Positions 35,167-43,395 of a DNA stretch of 64,000 nt are shown here, one piece after another; positions within the stretch are counted from its first letter, which is position 1, and every line of letters begins with the position of its first letter. The notes under the pieces were generated by a model. The model was not told the origin of the DNA. It saw only the letters and a program-made list of their open reading frames with translations, and did no database searches. The position numbers were made by a program, and so were the translations under genes. This stretch comes from Rossellomorea aquimaris (lineage in GTDB: Bacteria; Bacillota; Bacilli; Bacillales; Bacillaceae_B), in NCBI RefSeq assembly GCF_000935355.1, contig NZ_JXZC01000004.1, forward strand, positions 62,001 to 126,000, in the 5' to 3' direction.

Positions 35167-36216
35167 ATGGAAAATAATATAAGGTTGAATGTATCTTTGC
35201 TGCGCCGCCGTGTACCCAATCTCACGTCAGCTGCCAAAACGGTGGGGCTAAGGCCTGCGACGGTATCAAACTTGTGTACCGGAAAAATTTCTGTAGGTCG
35301 CGCCGAAGTGAAAACGATGGTAACGTTAGCGAATTTGGCCAACTGTACGCTGGATGAACTAATTATTCAAGGAGGGAAATTAAGTATGATTGAAACGGGG
35401 ATTAAATCGCTTGATTTGTTTGCTCCAATTGTTCAAGGTGGTACGAATGGATTCGTGGCCAGATCACAAGTTGGTCAATTTGTTGTACTGGCAGAATTGA
35501 CGAAAGTACTAAAAGACAAAGGCTACCAATCGATTTTATTGACATCAAATAAGACGTTCCCTGGGGTGAGTGATCTTGAGGTTTTTGTCGATTCGAAATG
35601 CCATACGATAGAAGATGCATTTGCAGAAGTTGCCCTTGTTGAGAACAAAGAGAGTATTCTTCTATATGTTGATCGTTCCTTTATCTTGTCAGGTGACCTG
35701 TATGAATTAAGAGAACGATTCGAAGCAGAGAGTTACCCTGAAATCACCACCATTTTGTTTGACCCAAGTGGAGAAGCGGTTGATGAAGATGACCCGTTCG
35801 GTCCACTCGATACCTTATGCTACTTCGACATTGATCTGGCTACCCGGGGCATTTACCCAGCCATACATCCCGTGCAATCTACATCGATTTTAATTGAAGA
35901 CGATACTCTGGACGCAACCCACACGACTATTCACAAGAAAGCAAAGAAACTACTAAGGCGTTACAAAGAAATACGCGTACTGATGAACACGATTGGTAAA
36001 GACAAAATACCTGAAGCAGATCTCGAACTATTTCATATCGGAGAACGATTGGAAGCCTACTTGAGTCAGCCATTCTACGTAGCAGAAGAATTCACCAAAA
36101 CCAAAGGTCAAACAGTCCATATCCAACACACCATCCAAGACATCCAAAAGATACTCCAAGGCAACTACAACCATATCAAACCAACAGATATGACCTACAA
36201 AGGGAAACTGAACTGA
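35167..36216 (+). CDS. HTH domain fused to a degenerate F1-ATPase-beta-like domain
   Basis: 349 residues. Residues ~1-66 form a Cro/XRE-like helix-turn-helix (LTSAAKTVGLRPATVSNLCTG). Residues ~76-340 align by eye with ATP synthase subunit beta: ETGIKSLDLFAPIVQGG (76-92), YVDRS at the Walker B site (168-172), RGIYPAIHPVQSTS (228-240), LLRRYKEI and SQPFYVAEEFT (300-310). The P-loop GGAGVGKT is replaced by ARSQVGQF (98-105), losing the Lys and Thr, so ATP hydrolysis is unlikely. The N-terminal beta barrel of AtpD is missing and the HTH stands in its place. AAGGAGGGG precedes the ATG. A role as DNA-binding regulator with a pseudo-ATPase sensor is inference. Confidence 0.75.
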   Translation: MENNIRLNVSLLRRRVPNLTSAAKTVGLRPATVSNLCTGKISVGRAEVKTMVTLANLANCTLDELIIQGGKLSMIETGIKSLDLFAPIVQGGTNGFVARSQVGQFVVLAELTKVLKDKGYQSILLTSNKTFPGVSDLEVFVDSKCHTIEDAFAEVALVENKESILLYVDRSFILSGDLYELRERFEAESYPEITTILFDPSGEAVDEDDPFGPLDTLCYFDIDLATRGIYPAIHPVQSTSILIEDDTLDATHTTIHKKAKKLLRRYKEIRVLMNTIGKDKIPEADLELFHIGERLEAYLSQPFYVAEEFTKTKGQTVHIQHTIQDIQKILQGNYNHIKPTDMTYKGKLN

Positions 36217-36296
36217 GGGACGGACCTTCAAATCACCTTAATGTAAATACAAATCGGATAGGGGCGGGCCACGACAGAAAGTCGAGGTCCGTCCCT
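36216..36296. repeat. Long-loop inverted repeat AGGGACGGACCT / AGGTCCGTCCCT
   Basis: Perfect 12-bp arms (36216-36227, 36285-36296) with a 57-bp loop that holds a smaller GGGCGGGCC segment. The left arm overlaps the stop codon of the HTH gene. The arm sequence recurs at 17054-17067. It may act as a terminator or be a dispersed repeat. Confidence 0.75.
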
Positions 36297-36398
36297 TGAC
36301 CGTTACTTTTTTCTTAATTTTGTGTAAGGTGAAAGAGGATTTCCGAGGAATTTGTCGTATGTGTAAAGTAATGACTTTATTTAGTAGGAGACAATTCG

Positions 36399-37709
36399 AT
36401 GATTATCGAGAAATTATTATTACATGTGTTGATTATATTGGCTCCTGTTCTTATTCAAACCTCACTTCTTGAAAACCATAGGTTAGGTAAATCTCCTGTT
36501 TTTATCGGTGTATTACACGGGGTCGCCGCGTTTATGTGCTTGATTTTTGCTTATGAAAGCTTCGGATTGTACTGGGATTTCCGTTACATTCCATTGGTTC
36601 TTTCGATGTTATATGGAGGGCGAAAAGCCGGGGTCATTGTTCTCTTCTTTATTTTAACCGCACGGGTGATTAACGGCGGAGATGCCATCGTTTTCGGTTT
36701 TGTCAGTGCATTTTTAGCAGGAACCCTGCCTTTTCTTATTTCAAACCGCTTCTGGACGTTTCCTCCAAAGAAACGGGTGACTTTTGCCGTGTTACTTGGA
36801 TTCTGGCCTGCCCTGGTAATGTTAGGGATTCTTCTTTCCTTCGCTTTCATCTCTGGTGTTCCTGTTTCGGGTAATAAAGAAATGGGCATCTATGTTCTTA
36901 TATTCGGTGGGATTCAGGTGTTAGGGGTAGGAGTTGCAGCGCAGCTCAATGAGTGGATGATCGAGAAAAGATTGCTGCGAGAAGAAATTTTGAAATCTGA
37001 AAAGCTCAATACATTGGGAGAGCTCGCTGCTTCGATTGCTCATGAAGTCAGGAACCCTCTAACCGTCGTCAAGGGGTTTCTACAATTAATGAAGAAACAG
37101 GTGACAGGGGATCATGATGAATATTTGAAGATTGTATTAAGTGAGTTAGGCAGGGCAGAAGAGATCATTAATGATTACTTGAATTTTGCAAAGCCTGAGT
37201 TCGAAAAGTTAGAGAAAGTAAATGTGAAAGACGTTCTCTCGGATGTCACAGTTCTCCTGAATGCCTATGCCCTGAAGGATGGTGTATACCTTGAGGCTTG
37301 CCTGAAAGAGGATGGTTTTCTATTAACGGATCGGAATAAATTAAAGCAGGCATTCGTCAACATCATAAAGAATGCCATTGAGGCCACTCCACCTCAAGGA
37401 AAAGTAACCGTAAATTTGGAAGTCACCCATACCCAAGCGGTCATTACGGTAGAAGACACAGGAAAAGGGATGACAAAAGAACAAATCGCCAGACTTGGAA
37501 CGCTATTCTTTACAACAAAAGACCATGGTACCGGTTTAGGAACCTCAGTGTCCCTGAGGATAATTGAAGCCATGGGTGGTCATATTCATTATTCAAGCAT
37601 TGTGAAAAAGGGAACAGTCGTCACAATCAATCTTCCTTTGAACAAAGACAAGGTTGCAAAATTCGATTCGAATCTTGCAAACACGCATATGAATAATCAA
37701 AACGCTTAG
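36399..37709 (+). CDS. Sensor histidine kinase, KinB-like (5TM-LYT sensor)
   Basis: A 436-residue membrane kinase. The first ~195 residues form about six membrane segments of the 5TMR-LYT type. A HisKA domain follows (LGELAASIAHEVRNPLTVVKGFLQLM, phospho-His in AHEVRNP), then a HATPase domain with N box KQAFVNIIKNAIEAT, G1 VEDTGKGM and G2 GTGLGTSVS. The H-box is of the sporulation-kinase type that phosphorylates Spo0F in B. subtilis. No response regulator lies next to it, as for orphan sporulation kinases. Function as a phosphorelay kinase is inference. Confidence 0.8.
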   Translation: MIIEKLLLHVLIILAPVLIQTSLLENHRLGKSPVFIGVLHGVAAFMCLIFAYESFGLYWDFRYIPLVLSMLYGGRKAGVIVLFFILTARVINGGDAIVFGFVSAFLAGTLPFLISNRFWTFPPKKRVTFAVLLGFWPALVMLGILLSFAFISGVPVSGNKEMGIYVLIFGGIQVLGVGVAAQLNEWMIEKRLLREEILKSEKLNTLGELAASIAHEVRNPLTVVKGFLQLMKKQVTGDHDEYLKIVLSELGRAEEIINDYLNFAKPEFEKLEKVNVKDVLSDVTVLLNAYALKDGVYLEACLKEDGFLLTDRNKLKQAFVNIIKNAIEATPPQGKVTVNLEVTHTQAVITVEDTGKGMTKEQIARLGTLFFTTKDHGTGLGTSVSLRIIEAMGGHIHYSSIVKKGTVVTINLPLNKDKVAKFDSNLANTHMNNQNA

Positions 37710-37730
37710 GTGATTGTCTAAGTGTTTTTT
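37699..37730 (+). terminator. Rho-independent terminator
   Basis: AAAACGCTTAG pairs with CTAAGTGTTTT (one G-T pair) and a T-run follows. It overlaps the end of the kinase gene. Confidence 0.8.
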
Positions 37731-37763
37731 ATTTTATCTAGAAAGTGGAGAAAATAAAATCAC

Positions 37764-38363
37764 TCAACTCCATTTCCCGTACATACGTTCCATGATAGGA
37801 TAGAAGATATGAATGATAAAACCTAACGTACAGGCGACAATCACCGTTCCAATGCCAACAGCCCCATGAAACACCATGGCGAGAGTGATGGCGATCGCTT
37901 CGTTTAATAAGCGTGAATTGCGTAAATTCAAACCGAATCTGCGGTGAATCGCCACCATGAAGGTATCCATCGGACTTGAAGGAAGCTTGGCTTGAAGGTA
38001 AATGGATATTCCGATACCTAATAGCAAAATGCCAGTCAGAACGAGAGACAACTGTTGAATAAACCCTACCGGTTCAAGTGTTTTAAGACCGACCGAAATC
38101 CAATAATCAACCATCATTCCAATCACAAAGATCGAGAGGGCAGCTAACCATTGAATGGGTTCTTTTAATAACAATGCGTTTATACAAATGAGAATACATC
38201 CATTGATAAATATGCATGTCCCGATCGAGAGGTGGAACAAGGCAGACTCCCCTACAGCAAGTGCATCCCACGGAGCCGCTCCCATATCTCCTTTAATAAT
38301 CAGTGAAACACCTAATGATAGTGATAGTAATCCTATACAGTAAAAGATGAATCTTGCCTTCAT
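37764..38363 (-). CDS. YczE/YyaS-family membrane protein
   Basis: 199 residues with about five membrane helices. The family pattern is GLLSLSLGVSLIIKGDMGAAPWDALAVG at the N-terminus, then LGIGISIYLQAKLPSSPMDTFMVAI in the middle. The first motif has the internal repeat typical of this family (GMAAPWD-like and SPMDTF). The role is unknown in most species; in B. amyloliquefaciens-type strains a relative affects lipopeptide production. Convergent with the kinase gene. Confidence 0.8.
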   Translation of the reverse strand: MKARFIFYCIGLLSLSLGVSLIIKGDMGAAPWDALAVGESALFHLSIGTCIFINGCILICINALLLKEPIQWLAALSIFVIGMMVDYWISVGLKTLEPVGFIQQLSLVLTGILLLGIGISIYLQAKLPSSPMDTFMVAIHRRFGLNLRNSRLLNEAIAITLAMVFHGAVGIGTVIVACTLGFIIHIFYPIMERMYGKWS

Positions 38364-38463
38364 TCCCGAATCCTCCGTTCAAAAAAGCTTGTCTAATATA
38401 TATGTTCACTGAAAAAAAGTTAGAATGATAATTTATGCGGGAAAGCCCGAGGTGGAACGTTAC

Positions 38464-40725
38464 ATGATGAAAATCGTCAAGATCTCAATCAGGGAATTAG
38501 TTGAGTTTGTGTATAAAGAAGGGAGCATAGATGCCAGGTTTCAAGCCCGCTCCTCCATGACCATCGGAACGAAGCTTCATCAAAAACTGCAGAAAGAATA
38601 CAAAGAAGGTGATGAGAAAGAAGTCTTTCTGAAGGGAGAAAGAGTGGTTGAAGATATTCTCTATCAACTGGAGGGCCGGTGTGATGGAATCCATTATGAA
38701 AATGAAGAAGTCATTGTCGAAGAAATAAAGTCAACAGCAAGAAGACTGTCCCAGATGGAGGAAGGATCCCGTGTTCACTGGGCACAGGGAGAATGCTACG
38801 CATACTTATTGGCGAAAGAAAAGCAGCTTACCCATATTAGCGTTCAGCTCACGTACATAGAGGTTGAATCGGAAAAAACGAAGTCATTCATCCGCACTTA
38901 CACCCTTGAAGAGCTGGAACATATGGTTGACGAGACCCTGTCTGCCTATAATCCATTCGCCTACGTGATACTGGCAAACCAGGATAGTCGACTAAAGAGC
39001 ATTCCAGACCTGGGTTTTCCGTATCCTGTGTATCGAAAAGGCCAGAAAAAGCTTGCTGGTGCTGTTTATAAAACGGTCACTGAATCCAAATCCCTGTATG
39101 CGAATGCACCGACGGGAACAGGGAAAACCATTTCAACCTTATTCCCGACCATTAAAGCAATGAGGGGCAAATGGTTTTATGTCACAGCAAAAACGATTAC
39201 CCGTACGGTGGCAGAAGAAGCGCTACTCCTATTAGAAAGGAAAGGTTTGTCGCAGCGTACCATTACGATTACGGCAAAAGACAAAATCTGCTTTAAAGAA
39301 GAAACGATTTGTCAGAAAGAGTACTGTGAATTTGCCAATGGCTATTATGATCGAATTAATGGGGCGCTCCTTGATATATTGACCCATGAGACCACCATCA
39401 CACGTCCAATCGTTGAATCCTATGCCAGGAAGCACAAGGTGTGCCCATTCGAATATTCTATCGATCTCTCCTATTTGGTAGACGGTGTCATATGTGATTA
39501 TAACTACATCTTCGACCCTAAGGTTTCGTTAAAAAGAATGAGCGGGGAAAGTAAGAAAAAGACGACTCTTCTTATTGATGAAGCACATAATCTTGTTGGG
39601 CGGGGACGGGAAATGTATTCAGCCATCCTGAAAAAATCCGCTTTTTTAGAAATAAAAAGAATGTATCCTGAGCAATCTGTATTAAAGAAAAGCTTGGCAG
39701 CGGTTAACAAACAATTTCTCCGCCTGAAAAAAGAACAAGAAGGAGATATGCGGATTGAACTGGATGCACAATTAGTTGATGCGGTGGAAGGTTTTGTTGA
39801 GGCAGCCGAAAAAAGCTTGGGAGAAGCAGATGGAGATTGGTCTGAAGGCTTTCTTCAGTTATACTTTGATGCGTTAAGCTTTATGAGAATCGCCAACATC
39901 TATTCTGACGAGCACCGCTTTGTAATTACTCAAAGCTCTAATGAAATAGAAGTGAAACTCTTTTGCATCGATCCTTCAAAGCTTATTAAACATATAACCA
40001 AATCTTTTCAATCATCGGTATTTTTCTCAGCTACCCTTCATCCTTTTTCATATTATTTTCAGCAATTAGGTGGAAGTGAAGACGATTATCGGTTTCTCAT
40101 TCCTTCCCCATTTGAAAGAGAACAATGGCAGGTGGGGATCCATCCGATTTCAACTCGATTTAAGGATAGAAATCGGACCCTTTCCTCGATTACACGTTCC
40201 ATTACAGAAGCGTTCAATGAATATAGAGGTAATTACCTGGTCTTCTTTTCATCTTACATCTATATGCAGGAAGCATTTGAGGAGATGAAGCAGGAATCAA
40301 TGAACGCAGATTTCATCATCCAGGAACCCAATATGAAAGAAGCAGCCAGAGAGGAGTTTCTTAACCACTATCAAGGTGATAGAGAGCGTCCGGTCATTGG
40401 ATTTGCCGTGTTGGGAGGGATTTTCTCAGAGGGGATCGATCTTAAAGGTGATCGACTAAAGGGTGTGATCGTTGTAGGGGTGGGGTTGCCTCAACTGAAT
40501 AGGCAACAGGAAATCATAAAGGACTATTTTAATGAACGGGGGTTGAATGGATTTGACTATGCCTATGTATACCCGGGTTTAAATAAAGTATTTCAATCCG
40601 GAGGGAGACTCATCCGTTCAGAGGAGGATACGGGGGTCATCAGATTGATTGATGACCGTTATCTATCACCAAAATATCAGTCATTACTGCTTGAGGAATG
40701 GATGGATTATCTAATCATCACATGA
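38464..40725 (+). CDS. PD-(D/E)XK nuclease domain fused to XPD/DinG-type helicase
   Basis: ATG 38464 follows GAGGTGG by 8 bases, giving 753 residues; an earlier in-frame ATG at 38425 has no ribosome site. Residues ~1-160 resemble a Cas4/RecB-like nuclease (GRCDGIHYENEEVIVEEIKST, with the D-ExK pattern). The helicase part has Walker A APTGTGKT, four cysteines for a 4Fe-4S cluster (KICFKEETICQKEYCEF ... VCPFEY), DEAH as LLIDEAHNL, and the C-terminal motifs SEGIDLKGDRLKGVIVVGVGLPQ and SGGRLIRSEED. It should unwind and process DNA during repair. It is a lone gene. Confidence 0.8.
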   Translation: MMKIVKISIRELVEFVYKEGSIDARFQARSSMTIGTKLHQKLQKEYKEGDEKEVFLKGERVVEDILYQLEGRCDGIHYENEEVIVEEIKSTARRLSQMEEGSRVHWAQGECYAYLLAKEKQLTHISVQLTYIEVESEKTKSFIRTYTLEELEHMVDETLSAYNPFAYVILANQDSRLKSIPDLGFPYPVYRKGQKKLAGAVYKTVTESKSLYANAPTGTGKTISTLFPTIKAMRGKWFYVTAKTITRTVAEEALLLLERKGLSQRTITITAKDKICFKEETICQKEYCEFANGYYDRINGALLDILTHETTITRPIVESYARKHKVCPFEYSIDLSYLVDGVICDYNYIFDPKVSLKRMSGESKKKTTLLIDEAHNLVGRGREMYSAILKKSAFLEIKRMYPEQSVLKKSLAAVNKQFLRLKKEQEGDMRIELDAQLVDAVEGFVEAAEKSLGEADGDWSEGFLQLYFDALSFMRIANIYSDEHRFVITQSSNEIEVKLFCIDPSKLIKHITKSFQSSVFFSATLHPFSYYFQQLGGSEDDYRFLIPSPFEREQWQVGIHPISTRFKDRNRTLSSITRSITEAFNEYRGNYLVFFSSYIYMQEAFEEMKQESMNADFIIQEPNMKEAAREEFLNHYQGDRERPVIGFAVLGGIFSEGIDLKGDRLKGVIVVGVGLPQLNRQQEIIKDYFNERGLNGFDYAYVYPGLNKVFQSGGRLIRSEEDTGVIRLIDDRYLSPKYQSLLLEEWMDYLIIT

Positions 40726-40754
40726 AAAAAGACCGCTCATACAGCGGCCTTTTT
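40725..40754. terminator. Rho-independent terminator
   Basis: AAAAAAGACCGCT and AGCGGCCTTTTT with one A-C mismatch. Shared by the convergent helicase and ferritin-like genes. Confidence 0.8.
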
Positions 40755-40760
40755 CGTATA

Positions 40761-41198
40761 TTAGTTAAAAGAAGGATCTTTGAGTAAGCGATCGAATTCT
40801 TCAAGATGATGGGTTTCATCTGCAATCATATCGTCAAGCTTGATGCTAAGCTCGACGAGACCCAACTCTTCTGCTTGTTCTTTACGCTTCTTATAACGCT
40901 CGATTGTATCAGCCTCAGCTTTACGGCCTTCCTCTAACATTTCCTTCACATTATCTGTTTGCTTAACAGAAGCCGGAGTTGTTGTAGGCTCTCCGCCTAA
41001 TGTTTTAATTTTTTCAGCTAAGTATAATGCGTGTCCCTGCTCATCAGGGATTTCCTCTTCAAAGAACGGTTTTAGGATTTGACGATATAAACCGCTCACA
41101 ACAGCAGCGTAGTTTGTATATAGAATAACTGCAGCATACTCATTAGCTAAATCTTCATTTAATCCATCGATTAACTCTTTTAATTTTGCTTCATCCAT
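40761..41198 (-). CDS. Ferritin-like / bacterioferritin-type protein
   Basis: Start at ATG 41198, giving 145 residues of four-helix bundle. Metal-binding Glu/His residues can be seen in LNEDLANEYAAVILYTNYAA, FEEEIPDEQGHALYLAEKI, AEADTIERYKKR and DDMIADETHHLEEFDRLL, the spacing of the ferritin-like di-iron family. It could store or oxidise iron, or scavenge peroxide. No heme-binding Met is clear. It is divergent from the small plus-strand gene that follows. Confidence 0.8.
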   Translation of the reverse strand: MDEAKLKELIDGLNEDLANEYAAVILYTNYAAVVSGLYRQILKPFFEEEIPDEQGHALYLAEKIKTLGGEPTTTPASVKQTDNVKEMLEEGRKAEADTIERYKKRKEQAEELGLVELSIKLDDMIADETHHLEEFDRLLKDPSFN

Positions 41199-41346
41199 TA
41201 AAATACCACCCTTTTGTTTGTTGTTATATAGACTATTTACCCAGGAAAGAGTAAAAATAAACATTCATAAAGGAATCGAATGCTCTTCAAATATTTTGCC
41301 TGGGAATGGGGATTCTAATTCTATAAAAGTCAGAGGAGGGATGAGA

Positions 41347-41502
41347 ATGTCTAAACAAGGAAAGAAGAGCATGGACCAAACATCTGAACAGTTGGCTAAG
41401 CAAAAGGCTAAGAATGACGTGGAGTTCGGATCCGATATCCAGGTAGGGAATTCAAAAAGTCAAAGTCAGAAAAAAAGTGGCAAACAAGTAAATAAAAAAT
41501 AA
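41347..41502 (+). CDS. Small basic Gln/Lys/Ser-rich protein
   Basis: 51 residues, start at ATG 41347 behind GAGGAGGG. Composition is Lys-, Gln- and Ser-rich with a central VEFGSDIQVG that weakly recalls the EFGTEFASE motif of gamma-type spore proteins. That likeness is too short to name it. The gene is followed by the UPF0180 gene. Likely a small spore or stress protein; low certainty. Confidence 0.5.
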   Translation: MSKQGKKSMDQTSEQLAKQKAKNDVEFGSDIQVGNSKSQSQKKSGKQVNKK

Positions 41503-41563
41503 ATGACGAATATCTTTTTCCCTGAAAGAAAAACCTATATGTAGAACCAGGAGGTGTAAAGGC

Positions 41564-41809
41564 ATGACAAGAAGAATTGGTGTTGAACAATCCCTTCAGA
41601 ACGTTGTACAAGCCTTACGTGAAAAGGGGCATGACGTTGTAGAACTTAAGCAGGAATCAGATGCAAATGGCTGTGACTGCTGCGTAGTGACAGGAATGGA
41701 TTCCAATGTAATGGGTATTCAAAACGTGGCTACCCAAGGATCTGTTATTGAAGCTAGCGGATTAAGTGCTGATGAAGTGTGTCAGCAAGTTGAAAGCAGA
41801 CTACAATAG
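41564..41809 (+). CDS. UPF0180 (YkuS-like) protein
   Basis: 81 residues with the conserved [17 protein letters not shown] motif in the middle and [25 protein letters not shown] at the start, as in B. subtilis YkuS. Three cysteines in NGCDCCVV may bind metal or form disulfides. Function unknown. AGGAGGTG precedes the ATG. Confidence 0.85.
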   Translation: MTRRIGVEQSLQNVVQALREKGHDVVELKQESDANGCDCCVVTGMDSNVMGIQNVATQGSVIEASGLSADEVCQQVESRLQ

Positions 41810-41828
41810 TAGAAAAGCTGTGTAGCAC

Positions 41829-41860
41829 AAAAAGAACAGTCATTGATGACTGTTCTTTTT
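41829..41860 (+). terminator. Rho-independent terminator
   Basis: AAAAAGAACAGTCA, TTGA loop, TGACTGTTCTTTTT: perfect 14-bp stem. Confidence 0.9.
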
Positions 41861-41955
41861 CTGTAGAATAATAAGAAGAAAAGTGAGTGACGATTTTTGC
41901 CTCATTCGATTGAAATAACGTTTCATTTGCTTTCAGAAAAGCTGAAAGGTCCCGT

Positions 41956-42009
41956 GATTGGAAAGAACCCCCTGCTCAAATGCATTTTGAGCAGGGGGTT
42001 CTTCCAATC
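41956..42009. repeat. Very long hairpin without a T-run
   Basis: GATTGGA-A-AGAACCCCCTGCTCAAA (41956-41980), TGCA, TTTGAGCAGGGGGTTCT-TCCAATC. About 25 paired bases with a single bulged A. Neither side has a T-run, so it is not a typical terminator. It lies between the UPF0180 terminator and the ispA stop. Confidence 0.75.
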
Positions 42010-42048
42010 ATGCAGAAATGAACCGAAAATCAACTAGTCGAAAATCCA

Positions 42049-43011
42049 TCACCCAATCTGAGCAAGCGGCTGATTTCTTAAATGTTCCCTCAGGAGGTCG
42101 GGTGCAGTTAAAAACAACAATCCATTTCCCTCTAGTGTTTTCGGGAATCCAAGTGGAACGGTACGCTTAATAAGTTGTGCATACACTTCAGCTTCCGATA
42201 GTTTACGGTCAAAGGCTGCCTGTTCGAATTCTTTAATGAGGGCCAGTGCTCCGGACACATGGGGCGCAGACATGGAGGTACCGCTGAGCTTAGCGTATTT
42301 TTCACCAGGGATGGTCGACAAGATTTGTTCGCCTGGTGCGACTAAGTCAACTTCATTATTGGAGTTAGTAAAGTAAGAAGACTTCCTCTGAAGGTCGATG
42401 GCTCCAACAGAAATCACTTCATTGTAGCAAGCTGGAAAAGAGAACTCATCGGTGCTGCTGTTTGAGTCACCTTCATTTCCTGCAGCGCAAACCACTAATA
42501 TATTTGCATCTACCGCTTTCTGAATCGCTTCGTGCAGGGGTTTGTGGTCTGTGGGGCCTCCCAATGACATGGAAATGATGTCCACCTTTTGTTCAATCGC
42601 ATACAAGATGCCGTTCACAATCCAATCGTATTTTCCACTTCCACGGCTTCCTGCCAGTACTTTAATAACCAATAAATCAGCCAGGGGAGCAACCCCGATA
42701 ACCCCATCACCATTTTCACTTGCAGCAATCGTCCCTGCAACATGGGTACCGTGCCCGCTGTAATCAGTAACGTTATCTTCAGCACCGTTGTCATCATCCG
42801 TAAAATTGCGGAACCCCTTCACTTTCCCTGTAAGATCCGGATGGTTCATATCGCAGCCTGTATCCAGGACGGCAATCGTCGTACCTTTTCCTTTGTACCC
42901 ATTCTTCCACATACTAGGAGCTTGGATTAAATCAACGCCTTTAGGAATTTCATTTGCATCAACAACCATTTCGTCCATGAAATATGGAATTAACCTAATT
43001 TCACCTTGCAT
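42049..43011 (-). CDS. ispA: Intracellular subtilisin-type serine protease
   Basis: Start at ATG 43011 behind TAGGAGGG gives 320 residues, the length of B. subtilis IspA. No signal peptide; the short N-terminal propeptide with LIPY (residues 7-10) is the intracellular subtilisin marker. The catalytic triad is D50 (VLDTGCD), H87 (GHGTHVAG) and S246 (GTSMSAPH), with oxyanion N179. It degrades cytosolic proteins in stationary phase. It is divergent from the Cu/Zn SOD gene, with a pair of palindromes between them. Confidence 0.9.
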   Translation of the reverse strand: MQGEIRLIPYFMDEMVVDANEIPKGVDLIQAPSMWKNGYKGKGTTIAVLDTGCDMNHPDLTGKVKGFRNFTDDDNGAEDNVTDYSGHGTHVAGTIAASENGDGVIGVAPLADLLVIKVLAGSRGSGKYDWIVNGILYAIEQKVDIISMSLGGPTDHKPLHEAIQKAVDANILVVCAAGNEGDSNSSTDEFSFPACYNEVISVGAIDLQRKSSYFTNSNNEVDLVAPGEQILSTIPGEKYAKLSGTSMSAPHVSGALALIKEFEQAAFDRKLSEAEVYAQLIKRTVPLGFPKTLEGNGLLFLTAPDLLREHLRNQPLAQIG

Positions 43012-43244
43012 ATCAATCCCTCCTAAAATGGTACTGCATATTAGAAATCTGAAGTTTCTGAAAATATAACATTTTTTGGACAAAATGAAAAGTGATAATA
43101 GTAATAGGAAAATAAAACCAATCATATTTCCGCTTTCTTCAGCATAGGTGAGAAGATTTTTTGATCTTCAAAGGTGGTTTCCAATGGAAGAATGGGGGAA
43201 ACCCGCGTAAAGGCGGTAAGTGTATCAATCTCATTGGCAGAAAT

Positions 43245-43320
43245 TTAAACAAACGTTTGACTGATAGGATGAACCATTGAATAGACAAGGTTTTCAAAGG
43301 TTAAACAAACGTTTGTTTAA
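43245..43320. promoter_or_regulatory. Two-palindrome element, copy 2
   Basis: TTAAACAAACGTTTGACTGA (43245-43264) and the perfect 20-bp palindrome TTAAACAAACGTTTGTTTAA (43301-43320), with GACAAGGT between them. Centres are 56 bp apart. It is homologous to 13705-13775. It sits 76 bp before the SOD start and 234 bp before the ispA start; no other feature is seen in this 384-bp gap. Confidence 0.6.
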
Positions 43321-43395
43321 AAAGTGAAGTTCTTTTTTTCATCATGTCAACCAGACTATCAACATAAAATGTCTTGAAGGAAGGGGGGACTGCTG

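Noticed and set aside
35058-35342. Minus-strand frame antisense to the HTH of the F1-beta-like gene
   Set aside because: No family likeness, and the plus-strand frame has clear protein motifs and a strong ribosome site.
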